From: Shewanella oneidensis MR-1 | GTDB taxonomy: Bacteria > Pseudomonadota > Gammaproteobacteria > Enterobacterales > Shewanellaceae | Length of the DNA: 64,000 nt | Direction of reading: 5' to 3' | NCBI RefSeq assembly: GCF_000146165.2 | Contig: NC_004347.2 | Location: 3,382,790 to 3,446,789, forward strand | The notes under the pieces: generated by a model | What the model was told of the DNA's origin: nothing | Database searches by the model: none | The model's input: only the letters and a program-made list of their open reading frames with translations | Made by a program: the position numbers and the translations under genes | Part shown: positions 9,236-17,510 of the stretch, piece by piece | Layout of the letters: every line of letters starts with the position of its first letter | Position numbering within the stretch: the stretch's first letter is position 1

Positions 9236-9661
9236 ATGACTGAAATAGCTAAACTGGTAGATCAACAACACGCCCATTTGGCTGTTCTTAAACAAATTAT
9301 CCTTAAAGAAAAAGGCGCTTTGGTTGACCAGAACGCCGATTTGCTTTTATCGCTGGCTGACCAAAAATCTAAATGCTTACAAGCTCTAAAGGCAAATGAT
9401 GACTTTCTTGCCAATCACAGTGATAAATCGTTGCTCACTGAGCAAGCAGAATTGTCGGCTAAAATGGCTGTGGTCAAAGAAGCACTCATCGAGTGTAAAG
9501 ATCTCAACGCACAAAATGCCAGTTTGATAGAAATGAATCTTGCTAGCCTAAACCGCTTTGCTCAGGCCTTGCAGGCGAGTCGAAATGCCACCACGCTGAC
9601 GTATAACGATAAAGGCAAAACATCGACCTTTTCAAGCTTAGGCAATGATTTAAAAGCTTAA
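9236..9661 (+). CDS. flgN: FlgN flagellar export chaperone
   Basis: FlgN is the cytoplasmic chaperone for the hook-filament junction proteins FlgK and FlgL. 141 residues, almost entirely helical with heptad-like Leu spacing, resembling the FlgN family (LVDQQHAHLAVLKQIILKEKGAL; ending FSSLGNDLKA). Sequence conservation is low in this family, so context (directly after flgM, before a terminator) carries much of the call. Confidence 0.88.
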   Translation: MTEIAKLVDQQHAHLAVLKQIILKEKGALVDQNADLLLSLADQKSKCLQALKANDDFLANHSDKSLLTEQAELSAKMAVVKEALIECKDLNAQNASLIEMNLASLNRFAQALQASRNATTLTYNDKGKTSTFSSLGNDLKA

Positions 9662-9690
9662 AGCGTTATCAATCCAAACGGGTTAGAAAC

Positions 9691-9719
9691 AAAAACCGCG
9701 CTAAATTAGCGCGGTTTTT
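9691..9719 (+). terminator. Rho-independent terminator after flgN
   Basis: AAAAACCGCGCTAA and its complement form a GC-rich hairpin ending in TTTTTG, 30 bases past the flgN stop. The A-run on the left arm makes it usable in both directions, although flgP ends 60 bases further on. Confidence 0.88.
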
Positions 9720-9778
9720 GTTATTGATAGCCTGTATGAGTTCAGATGTATTAGTTCAGACTAGATCTGAGCCATCAC

Positions 9779-10228
9779 TTAAAAGTAAGTGACTTCTTTA
9801 ATTCTTTGTGGGCGACTCTGCTGTTGATAAATTTGCCATACTTTAGAAAAATCGAGTTCTAACTCAGTAACATAGTGCTCACCTGCGGGATAGCTTTTTA
9901 CAACTCTTGCACCGCGGATCACCCCTGTAACAGAAGCCTTAACATTGTCATCTGTGAGCATCCAATCACTGACACTGCTGTTAGCGGTGATCTTTTGTCC
10001 ATATACTTGTTCGGCCAGTTCACGGTAAGCCACAATTTTAGACGCCTGCATCGCCATCAAGACTCTTTGGGATTGCTCTTTGGCAGGTTGCGTCGCCAAA
10101 GGTGCATAACCGATAGCCGTCAGCTTAGGGAAGCTTGTTGGAGGCACATCCTCCCATTCCACATACTTATCTTTAGCGGCACAACCAGTAAGTAGAAGCG
10201 CCGCGATAACTAAAAGGTAGCGTTTCAT
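9779..10228 (-). CDS. flgP: FlgP flagellar outer-membrane lipoprotein (LPP20 family)
   Basis: FlgP is an outer-membrane lipoprotein required for stable flagella and motility in Vibrio and Campylobacter, associated with a disk or ring around the outer basal body. 149 residues with lipoprotein signal MKRYLLVIAALLLTGC and LPP20-type motifs KIVAYRELAEQVYGQKI and ASVTGVIRGARVV. Its start overlaps the end of flgO by 4 bases (ATGA), so translation is probably coupled. Confidence 0.92.
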   Translation of the reverse strand: MKRYLLVIAALLLTGCAAKDKYVEWEDVPPTSFPKLTAIGYAPLATQPAKEQSQRVLMAMQASKIVAYRELAEQVYGQKITANSSVSDWMLTDDNVKASVTGVIRGARVVKSYPAGEHYVTELELDFSKVWQIYQQQSRPQRIKEVTYF

Positions 10229-10857
10229 TTTTCATCTCCTAACACACGCACTTCGTTCATGCCGGGGGCCGACTGGCGATATAAAATCCCATCGTGAGAG
10301 ATTATTTGCTCAGAGGGCTGCATATAATTGCTCAATTCTTTTTGTGTGACAAAAGTTTGCGAAGCAGAGACCACTCGATTATTGCTTAACGTTACAATTC
10401 GAGTATTAATCGCCAAACCATTGGTTGTCGGACTCATTGTGGAGACCACAATATGATCGACAGGCAAGTTAGTAGATAGTTTTTGCCAATCACGCGTCAA
10501 AATAAAATCGCCATCGCCTGTGACACGAAGTCCATCACCAAGATTTAACTCCACCACATTAAATTGAAAACTGTGCAAAGATGCCATGAGTCCCTGCTGC
10601 AATTGCAGCGCAACCGCATTGGTACTGCTCATATCACCCACTAACACAGGTGTGGTAACGACAATGGGTTGATCAGGACGCAATGCATCATTTTGCTTGA
10701 CTAACTCAGTCACGATACGTTGTGCCAAATGGTTAATCACCGCCGTCGGCGGCAAACCATTGCCATCAACTAAGCTAGGTTTTGGCGGAGCAACGGGTTT
10801 GGTCGCACACCCAACCAGCACCAAAAGAGCTAGGGGAATGAACGCACGCTTTAGCAT
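10225..10857 (-). CDS. flgO: FlgO flagellar outer-membrane lipoprotein
   Basis: FlgO works with FlgP at the outer membrane in Vibrio-type polar flagella. 210 residues from ATG 10857 (MLKRAFIPLALLVLVGC, lipobox LVGC), with GAGG suitably placed upstream; the frame extends 12 more codons that lack a signal. The body contains a FlgO-type fold (HLAQRIVTELVKQ, VVTTPVLVGDMSSTNAVALQLQQGL). Divergent from flgT. Confidence 0.92.
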   Translation of the reverse strand: MLKRAFIPLALLVLVGCATKPVAPPKPSLVDGNGLPPTAVINHLAQRIVTELVKQNDALRPDQPIVVTTPVLVGDMSSTNAVALQLQQGLMASLHSFQFNVVELNLGDGLRVTGDGDFILTRDWQKLSTNLPVDHIVVSTMSPTTNGLAINTRIVTLSNNRVVSASQTFVTQKELSNYMQPSEQIISHDGILYRQSAPGMNEVRVLGDEK

Positions 10858-11047
10858 GGAAGTAACCTCATTATCGATATCAATGCGCCTCAAAGCGAGC
10901 CGCGATCTTTGTCAAAAAGATTGCAATTATTAGACCAAGTCAAAAAACAGGCCCAACTAACTCACCTGATTATCGACAGCTGTGCCAATAACTTTACCCT
11001 ATATACCTATTCAGCAACTTCAAGTTGTTTGGGATATCTCATAAATC

Positions 11048-11063
11048 AGGCACGGAACTTGCT
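11048..11063 (+). promoter_or_regulatory. Candidate sigma-54 promoter of flgT
   Basis: AGGCACGGAACTTGCT has GG and GC 10 bases apart and agrees with TGGCAC-N5-TTGCW except for the first base. It ends 67 bases before the flgT ATG. Confidence 0.7.
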
Positions 11064-11130
11064 TTTAGAGCCTATAAAACTGCCATTAAACTGACTCACT
11101 GATTGGCACAACTTACGTAAGGGCTCATTG

Positions 11131-12306
11131 ATGAACATACTCAAAAAGAACTTGCTCATAATTAGCAGCCTAGTGCTGGCAATACTTCAGGCCAATCAAG
11201 TGCACGCTGAATGGGTCGAAGCCAGTGGTGAAGCGATCATCACCAACGGCAACATTGCCCAAGCGAGGGAAGAAGCCATCAATCAAGCGGTGAGCTATGC
11301 CACCCTCAGTACAGGGATCCAAATTTCCAGTGAACAACAAACCATTAACGGCAATCTGACACAAAACAGCTTTGCCATTAATCGTTATGCCCAAGCAATC
11401 AGTATTCAACTCGTCAACGAACGCATTCAGGGAAATAAAATTTATGTTTCGCTTAGACTCGACCTCAATGACGACCCAACCCAACAATGCCCAGCGGGTC
11501 AATTAAAAGCAGCGATTCTGATTCCCCAAGCGCAAATAAAAGACCGAGCACAATTACGCTACGGCCAATTATCAGGTTTTGAAGAAGTTATCTCCGAAAA
11601 ACTCGGTAATAGTATCGATGGTTACTCATCGACAGGATTTAGCCATACCCATGCCAAAGAAAGGCTCGATATCGCACAAGAACTGGTAGATGTTCGCGGT
11701 TATCGGCTTCCGAGTTGGCTAAGTGAAATTACCGATAGCCAATATATTTTACTACCGCAAATTATTGATATTTCGACAGAGCCAGTACAAGCCACCTTTA
11801 TGGGATGGTGGGACGAAGCGCCACAAAGGCAGTTTCAAATAAAACTCAGCCTTTATCATGGGATCAGCGGTGAAGAAGTGTGGAGCAAAACCTACAGCAC
11901 CTCGGCCCGTTGGGAATTTGAGGAACAAGCTATTGTAGCCCCTAATAGTGATAGATTCTGGCGCTCATCCTATGGCAGAAATATCAGTCAACTTATACAA
12001 GAAGCGACCCGAGATATTGATAAAACACTCAACTGCAGGCCACTACTTGGACAAGTCGTCAGCCGTCAAGGTGACAGAATTATCCTCAACTTAGGTCGTA
12101 AACATGGGATCCGTGTTAGTGATAAGTTTCAAGTGGTGTTACAACGCAATTTACCGGATAGACTCAATGAAATGCGCGCCATTGCTACCAAAAGCCGAGC
12201 AACAGTACAAATTGAACAAGTGAGTGAAGAAAGTGCAACAGCGGTACTCGTTGACCAAAATGCGGTTTACAATGTACAGATAAACGACATTGCGCTTAAG
12301 ATTTAA
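11131..12306 (+). CDS. flgT: FlgT flagellar H-ring protein
   Basis: FlgT forms the H ring around the LP ring in Vibrio and Shewanella and helps hold the stator. About 391 residues with a signal peptide ending NQVHA, the N-terminal FlgT domain (WVEASGEAIITNGNIAQAREEAINQAVSYA), a middle domain with YILLPQIIDIS, and a C-terminal domain with GQVVSRQGDRIILNLGRKHGIRVSDKF. ATG 11131 has AAGGG 7 bases upstream; an adjacent TTG at 11128 is less likely. It faces away from flgO-flgP. Confidence 0.93.
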   Translation: MNILKKNLLIISSLVLAILQANQVHAEWVEASGEAIITNGNIAQAREEAINQAVSYATLSTGIQISSEQQTINGNLTQNSFAINRYAQAISIQLVNERIQGNKIYVSLRLDLNDDPTQQCPAGQLKAAILIPQAQIKDRAQLRYGQLSGFEEVISEKLGNSIDGYSSTGFSHTHAKERLDIAQELVDVRGYRLPSWLSEITDSQYILLPQIIDISTEPVQATFMGWWDEAPQRQFQIKLSLYHGISGEEVWSKTYSTSARWEFEEQAIVAPNSDRFWRSSYGRNISQLIQEATRDIDKTLNCRPLLGQVVSRQGDRIILNLGRKHGIRVSDKFQVVLQRNLPDRLNEMRAIATKSRATVQIEQVSEESATAVLVDQNAVYNVQINDIALKI

Positions 12307-12346
12307 GCAACTAAATCATAAGCCTTTTAATCAAAGATAAAACCAG

Positions 12347-12352
12347 TATAAT
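12347..12352 (+). promoter_or_regulatory. -10 element (TATAAT) of tRNA-Arg promoter
   Basis: Perfect TATAAT ending 9 bases before the mature 5' end of the tRNA. The -35 region 17 bases upstream is poor. Confidence 0.55.
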
Positions 12353-12361
12353 CACCAGCGT

Positions 12362-12437
12362 CTCTTCATAGCTCAACAGGATAGAGCAGCCGCCTCCTAA
12401 GCGGCCGATCGGGGTTCGAGTCCCTGTGGAGAGACCA
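12362..12437 (+). tRNA. tRNA-Arg, anticodon CCT (decodes AGG)
   Basis: A complete cloverleaf of 76 bases folds by eye. The acceptor stem is CTCTTCA with TGGAGAG (one G-T pair), the D stem GCTC/GAGC, the anticodon stem GCCGC/GCGGC with loop CTCCTAA (anticodon CCT), a 4-base variable loop, and the T stem CGGGG/CCCTG with loop TTCGAGT. The 3' CCA is encoded. It lies between flgT and the glycosylation cluster. Confidence 0.95.
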
Positions 12438-12484
12438 GATAGTGATGTCGGTAATATCAAAACGAAAGCTTCCGAGGAAACGGA

Positions 12485-13810
12485 ATGACTGAACTATTTG
12501 CCATTAATCTGAGTATTATTGCTAAACGCTGGCCAATTGTGGCTGCTGCGATAAAAAGCCAATCAATTGACCATCTTGATGCGCACTTAGTTCAAGGCCA
12601 AAACCAAACTATCAGTGTTAATGGCATTCAGCTCAGCAGCCGTCATGACCGCATCGCTGAAGCACAGCTGTTTATTAGCACCCTTCCCTCAAATGCTCAC
12701 CAAGTCACGGTTTATGGCGTGGGTATGGGTGATGTTCCAAGTCTGTTGATTGAAAATCCGCACTATACTCGCATTGAAGTATGCATTTTAAATTTGGCAG
12801 TATTCGCGTTACTGCTTTGTTACACCGATCAGAGGGAATGGCTAAGTCATCCGAATGTGGTATTAAATGCGATACCTAGTGCCACGCTGCAATTTCCGAA
12901 TATTGCCATTACCCCAGATCTTAATCTCGTCAGTGATGACAATGCCACACTGAGGGATCTCTTAGTGATGGAGCTTAATCGTGATTTCACCAATCGACAC
13001 CATCAAATCGATGATCCTGAGATCCTTAAGCGCTTTGCCGATAATCAGGTGTTTATTACTAATGATCCCGATGCTGCCCATTTAACTAAAAGCTACAATC
13101 CATACAAAGCAATCGTCATAGGCTCAGGTCCGTCTTTAGAAGAACATTATGCTTATCTTAAGCAGTTGAGTTTAAGCCCATCGAGACCCTTATTGATTGC
13201 TGCGGATACGGCTTTGCGTGGATTACTTCATCATCAGATTAAGCCTGATATTGTCGTCTGTATTGACGGTTTAATTTCCTCCTATCATTTGCCTTTGTCA
13301 GAAACCCAAGAAATCAATCTTGTGTATTTTCCTCGGGTAGCACCCGAAGTATTAGCCCATTGGTTAGGGCCAAGATTTGTGGCTTATGGCACGAGCAAAA
13401 TTTACGACAGCATGTCCCAGCTGAACCCCAAGCTGAGGCTGTTTACAAATGGCAGTGTGATTCACCCAGCAATTGATTTAGCCGTCAAGTTACATGCTAA
13501 GGAAATCACGCTATTAGGCTGTGACTTTTGTTACTGCAATAATAAGAGTCATGCTTTTTGGAATGATTATCCATTTGAAAGTAAGGATAAATTTGAAAAA
13601 ATCTGGGTTGAAGCTGTGATACAAAAGGTGAGAGAAGCAAAGCATTGGTTGATTAATGGCAAAGGCCAACGGATTGCAACTGATCTAAATCTTCGCGCTT
13701 ATTTACGACATTTAGAGCGCTATATTGCTAAACACCCACAGGTGAAATTTTACCAAGCCAGTTTATCGGGAGCGAAGATCCGCGGTTCGCAATATAAGGA
13801 GCTGATTTAA
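12485..13810 (+). CDS. DUF115 (MptE-like) protein, motility-associated
   Basis: 441 residues containing the DUF115/6-hydroxymethylpterin pyrophosphokinase-like core, with the signature IVIGSGPSLEEHYAYLKQ (about 215-235) and DIVVCIDGLISSYH. This fold is shared with Maf-type flagellin glycosyltransferases. It is about half the length of the Maf protein at 29348-31816 and lacks its TPR-like tail. It opens the glycosylation gene set, with a GAGG ribosome-binding site, and its stop overlaps the next start (TAATG). Inference: a glycan-transfer or flagellin-modification helper; the exact reaction is unknown. Confidence 0.75.
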   Translation: MTELFAINLSIIAKRWPIVAAAIKSQSIDHLDAHLVQGQNQTISVNGIQLSSRHDRIAEAQLFISTLPSNAHQVTVYGVGMGDVPSLLIENPHYTRIEVCILNLAVFALLLCYTDQREWLSHPNVVLNAIPSATLQFPNIAITPDLNLVSDDNATLRDLLVMELNRDFTNRHHQIDDPEILKRFADNQVFITNDPDAAHLTKSYNPYKAIVIGSGPSLEEHYAYLKQLSLSPSRPLLIAADTALRGLLHHQIKPDIVVCIDGLISSYHLPLSETQEINLVYFPRVAPEVLAHWLGPRFVAYGTSKIYDSMSQLNPKLRLFTNGSVIHPAIDLAVKLHAKEITLLGCDFCYCNNKSHAFWNDYPFESKDKFEKIWVEAVIQKVREAKHWLINGKGQRIATDLNLRAYLRHLERYIAKHPQVKFYQASLSGAKIRGSQYKELI

Positions 13811-14079
13811 TGTCGTTCAAACCACATAATTCACCAAAACAGTCCCTAGAAGACATGCTTTGCCAAGCAGCCCACTCCTTCCGTTTAGGCAAAGAAGCTC
13901 AGGCCTCCGTGGAATTTCGTTTATGCCTCGACTCAATTGAGAAATATCACCCCGAGCTGATGCAATTACCCTCGTTTCAGCAAATGCTGGCGCCAATGTT
14001 ACAAGCTCAGGAACAACACGATTGGCTTAGTCTTGCTGATTACTTAGAGTATGAGCTCATTGGCCTTGTCAGTCGCTAA
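13810..14079 (+). CDS. Small helical protein of the glycosylation cluster
   Basis: 89 residues, not assigned to a family with certainty. It looks all-helical (SLEDMLCQAAHSFRLGKEAQASVEFRLCLDSIEKYH) without a signal peptide or membrane segment, and the spacing suggests a TPR-like helical pair. Its start overlaps the stop of the DUF115 gene by one base (TAATG), so the two are translationally coupled and the small protein probably works with the DUF115 protein. Confidence 0.7.
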   Translation: MSFKPHNSPKQSLEDMLCQAAHSFRLGKEAQASVEFRLCLDSIEKYHPELMQLPSFQQMLAPMLQAQEQHDWLSLADYLEYELIGLVSR

Positions 14080-14146
14080 AACGCTAATTTAAAGCTTCCC
14101 TGTCATTTGCCGTTAATACGTTATCAACGCCATTTTGTGAGCCACT

Positions 14147-15019
14147 ATGACTAATCATTCCCCCCTATTTATCGCCGAAGTGTCCAGCAATCATCATAGG
14201 GACTTACAACGCTGTATTGAGTTTATCAAAACAGCCGCTGAAATCGGTTGTGATGCAGTTAAGTTTCAACTGTTTAAAATTGAAGAACTGTTTGCACCTG
14301 AGATTCTATCTAAGAGTGAAATGCATCGTAAACGTAAAGAATGGGAGTTGCCCGTCAGTTTTCTGCCCCAGCTCAAGCAATCCTGCGATGAATACGGTAT
14401 TCAGTTTTCTTGTACTCCGTTTTATCTCGACGCGGTAGCAGAGCTTGAACCCTTTGTGGATTTCTACAAGATAGCATCCTATGAATTACTTTGGGACGAC
14501 CTGCTAGCGGCCTGCGTGAAAACAGGAAAACCAGTTGTAATTTCAGCGGGCATGGCCACGATAGAAGAAATCGATCACGCGCTAAAAACCTTGAAAGAAA
14601 ATGGCGCCAGTGACATTACCTTGCTGCACTGTGTTTCTGCCTATCCAACCCCAGAACATGAATGTAACTTAGCCGTTTTAGGTAGTTTTAGAAATCGTTA
14701 CCAAGTTAAAGTTGGATGGTCTGATCATACTGTTTCCAGTGCTGTCATTAATCGGGCCGTACACAGATGGGAAGCCGATGTTGTCGAGTTCCATTTAGAT
14801 TTAGATGAAACAGGCGATGAATACGCTGCAGGTCATTGCTGGCTACCACAACAAATTGCAACGGTAATTCAGGGGGTAAAACTTGCAACAGTCATTGATG
14901 GAAGCCCAGTAAAACAATTTGTTGCCAGCGAAGCCTCAGATAGAGAATGGCGAGCCGATCCGCAAGATGGATTACGCCCTATGAAGTCTCAAAGAGAAAA
15001 GTTTGGAGTATCAGAATAA
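14147..15019 (+). CDS. NeuB-family sugar-acid synthase without SAF domain
   Basis: NeuB-family enzymes condense phosphoenolpyruvate with an amino sugar to make nonulosonic acids. The TIM-barrel markers are clear: LFIAEVSSNHHRDLQR (about 7-22), CDAVKFQLFKIEELF, GIQFSCTPFYLDAVAELE, DFYKIASYEL, GKPVVISAGMATIEEI, TLLHCVSAYPTP and VGWSDHT. Only 290 residues are present; sialate, legionaminate and pseudaminate synthases usually have about 340-350, and the C-terminal SAF (antifreeze-like) domain is missing. The frame ends naturally in TAATG overlapping the next start, so this is a compact form and not a truncation. A PseI-like role is inferred from PseB, PseC and the PseF/G fusion nearby, but the substrate is not established. 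Confidence 0.8.
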   Translation: MTNHSPLFIAEVSSNHHRDLQRCIEFIKTAAEIGCDAVKFQLFKIEELFAPEILSKSEMHRKRKEWELPVSFLPQLKQSCDEYGIQFSCTPFYLDAVAELEPFVDFYKIASYELLWDDLLAACVKTGKPVVISAGMATIEEIDHALKTLKENGASDITLLHCVSAYPTPEHECNLAVLGSFRNRYQVKVGWSDHTVSSAVINRAVHRWEADVVEFHLDLDETGDEYAAGHCWLPQQIATVIQGVKLATVIDGSPVKQFVASEASDREWRADPQDGLRPMKSQREKFGVSE

Positions 15020-16764
15020 TGAGTACGTCCCCAATTACAGTAGTAGCAGATGCTATTATTGAATTTTTAGCCCACCAAGGGATTAAAGCATTTCACAATT
15101 ATCCCGGTGGAACCATCGCTCCTTTATTAGATGCTTGCAAACGTTTCGGAGTAACCGTTTACACTTCTCGAAATGAGCAAGGCGCCGGTTATGCCGCGCT
15201 GGCTCAAGGCAAACTAACCCAATTACCAGGTATCGTGGCGGTAACATCAGGCCCGGGTGTAACCAATGTATTAACGCCCGTCGCCGATGCCTATTTTGAT
15301 GGTATTCCGATGTTAGTATTTACGGGCCAAGTGGGTACTGGCGACCTCACAGGCCAAAAACGAGTAAGACAATCTGGATTCCAAGAAGTTGATACCCCAT
15401 CATTGATGAAACCTATCACTAAGGGACAATTCCAACCTAAAAACAGTGAAGAACTATACGCTATTCTTCCTATCGCATGGCAACTGGCTTTAGAAGGCAG
15501 AAAAGGCCCAGTTTCGATTGATTTACCAATGGACGTTCAACGCAGTGCAGCAATTAAATCCATCAAAGTACCCGAAATAGTTACTTATCCTGTCAATCGC
15601 ACAGAGCTAGGCACTTTTATCGATGAGCTAATCAATGCCATTGACCATTCGCAAAAACCAGTGATTATTTGCGGCAATGGTATGACATCACCAGCATTAG
15701 TGGATGCAATCCGTACCTTAAGAAACTACTGGCCTGCACCTGTGAGCCATAGCTTGCTGGGCGTTGGAGTTTTGGACACCGATGATTCTGGGTCATTAGG
15801 GTTTCATGGCCATACAGGTAGCCAATTAGCAGGTAAAGCCATTGCTGAGTGTGATTTATTACTGGTATTAGGTTCCAGATTAGATGTTCGCCAAACTGGC
15901 ACACTGAAAACAGCCTTTGCCTCCAATGCGAAAATTTTTAGAGTCGATTTAGATATTGGAGAATTAACTGATAGTCGTATCGCTCACCATAAGGCTGTTC
16001 AAGCTGAACTTGAGCAATTTTTTGATGCCTTACACCCCAAATTTGCTCAATTATCACCACCTAATCTATCATCATGGCATAACACCATTTCGCAGTGGAA
16101 AGCGCAATTAGCTTGGCCCTACCCAGATTATCCAGGAATTGCACCTAAACTCTTGCTAGAAAAACTAAGCAACTCTTTACCAGAGAACACTATCGTCACC
16201 ACAGGTGTTGGCGCACATCAACATTGGGTTGCAAGGCATTTTAGATTTGCCCTCCCCCATCGCCAGCTTTTTACCTCGGCAGGCCATGGCACCATGGGCT
16301 ATGATCTCCCGACAGCGATAGGTGCCGCAATCCACTCACCAGAGTCCACCATTTTGTGTATCGCTGGAGACGGTTCATTTCAAATGAATATCCAAGAACT
16401 GGGCGTGATCAAGGAGTTAGGCCTTAAGATCAAAATACTGGTTCTGGATAACCACAGATTAGGCTTAGTATCTCAATTCCAATTAATGAATTGGGAAACT
16501 GATACTGCTTGCGGTAACAAACAATCGCCTAATTTTGCCTTAATAGCTCAAGGTTACGGCATTAAAGCATTGCATTGTAGTGATAGCGCTAAACTAGAAC
16601 AAACATTGGCTGAATTTATTGAGACCGATGAATCTATTCTGCTTCATATCGAAATTGCCACACAGCATGATGTCCTCCCAATGCTATTAGGGGGTCAAAC
16701 AACAGATAAAATGTGGCCTTACTTTGACATGCAAGGTAATCCAAGGGATCCATCAAATGTCTAA
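15019..16764 (+). CDS. Thiamine pyrophosphate enzyme, acetolactate-synthase-like
   Basis: 581 residues with the three-domain layout of the acetolactate synthase/benzoylformate decarboxylase superfamily. The pyrimidine domain has catalytic Glu53 in RNEQGAGYAA, the central domain is about 195-340, and the PP domain carries GDG (450-452) and Asn478 of the TPP/Mg motif. ATG 15019 overlaps the previous stop (TAATG), which argues against an upstream start. It is not an ilvB housekeeping copy by context: it sits between a NeuB-like synthase and an SDR inside a glycan operon. It may make or transfer a 2-keto-acid-derived two- or three-carbon unit; this is inference. Confidence 0.85.
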   Translation: MSTSPITVVADAIIEFLAHQGIKAFHNYPGGTIAPLLDACKRFGVTVYTSRNEQGAGYAALAQGKLTQLPGIVAVTSGPGVTNVLTPVADAYFDGIPMLVFTGQVGTGDLTGQKRVRQSGFQEVDTPSLMKPITKGQFQPKNSEELYAILPIAWQLALEGRKGPVSIDLPMDVQRSAAIKSIKVPEIVTYPVNRTELGTFIDELINAIDHSQKPVIICGNGMTSPALVDAIRTLRNYWPAPVSHSLLGVGVLDTDDSGSLGFHGHTGSQLAGKAIAECDLLLVLGSRLDVRQTGTLKTAFASNAKIFRVDLDIGELTDSRIAHHKAVQAELEQFFDALHPKFAQLSPPNLSSWHNTISQWKAQLAWPYPDYPGIAPKLLLEKLSNSLPENTIVTTGVGAHQHWVARHFRFALPHRQLFTSAGHGTMGYDLPTAIGAAIHSPESTILCIAGDGSFQMNIQELGVIKELGLKIKILVLDNHRLGLVSQFQLMNWETDTACGNKQSPNFALIAQGYGIKALHCSDSAKLEQTLAEFIETDESILLHIEIATQHDVLPMLLGGQTTDKMWPYFDMQGNPRDPSNV

Positions 16765-17491
16765 ACTCGTTTTGATCACAGGTGGAAGCAGAGGAATTGG
16801 TGCCGGTATCGCCAAAGCCTTTGCGGAGGCGGGATATTGGGTCGCTATAACTTACCTTAATCACCAAGATAAAGCCGTGTCATTAGCTAACATCTTAGGA
16901 GATAAGGTAGCCGCTTTTGCATTGGATCAATCAAAACCTGAGAGTATTAAACAATGTATTACTGAGGTCGAAAAATATTTTAATCGAAGTATTGATGTAC
17001 TGATTAATAATGGCGCCATAGCCCAGGAAAAGCCCTTTAGCGACATTACTGCCGATGATTTTACCACTATGCTGAACACTAATCTGCGCGGCCCATTCTT
17101 GCTCGCACAAGCTTGTATTCCTGCAATGCAACAGCATGGCTTTGGCAGAATCATCAACATTGGCTCCATTGGAGGTCAGTGGGGAGGCTATAACCAAGTT
17201 CACTATGCCGCAGCCAAGGCAGGGCTTATTAACCTAAGCCAATCAATTGCCAAAATCTATTCACGAGATGGGATCAGAACCAACACGATTGCCATAGGTT
17301 TAGTCGCAACAGAAATGACGGAGCATGAATTGACTACTGAGGCAGGCAAACAAAAAGCAGCGGCAATTCCAGTTGGACGTCTTGGCAAAGTAGAAGACAT
17401 TGCCTCAATAGCCCTCTTTCTCGCCTCCCAAGACAGTGATTATCTCAGTGGACAAACCCTAAATGCTAATGGCGGAATGTACTTTGGCTAA
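16757..17491 (+). CDS. Short-chain dehydrogenase/reductase (FabG-like)
   Basis: 244 residues with the classical SDR plan: cofactor motif GGSRGIG (9-15), NNG (84-86), and catalytic Ser137, Tyr150 and Lys154 (YAAAK). ATG 16757 lies 8 bases inside the end of the TPP-enzyme gene and has AAGGG upstream; the longer upstream frame has no family match. NAD(P)H-dependent reduction of a keto group is likely. The overlap with the TPP-enzyme gene suggests it acts on that enzyme's product. Confidence 0.88.
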   Translation: MSKLVLITGGSRGIGAGIAKAFAEAGYWVAITYLNHQDKAVSLANILGDKVAAFALDQSKPESIKQCITEVEKYFNRSIDVLINNGAIAQEKPFSDITADDFTTMLNTNLRGPFLLAQACIPAMQQHGFGRIINIGSIGGQWGGYNQVHYAAAKAGLINLSQSIAKIYSRDGIRTNTIAIGLVATEMTEHELTTEAGKQKAAAIPVGRLGKVEDIASIALFLASQDSDYLSGQTLNANGGMYFG

Positions 17492-17510
17492 TCGAGATTA
17501 AGGACCGATA

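Noticed and set aside
10970..10990. Second sigma-54-like site for flgO on the minus strand (TGGCACAGCTG...)
   Set aside because: The -24 part is good, but the required GC at the -12 position is GA, so it is not supported.
10909..11094. 61-residue open frame between flgO and flgT
   Set aside because: It overlaps the flgT sigma-54 promoter candidate, has no ribosome-binding site, and resembles no family.
15019..16764. Housekeeping acetolactate synthase (ilvB/ilvI)
   Set aside because: No small subunit gene is adjacent, and the gene overlaps NeuB-like and SDR genes, so a biosynthetic branch-chain role is not supported.
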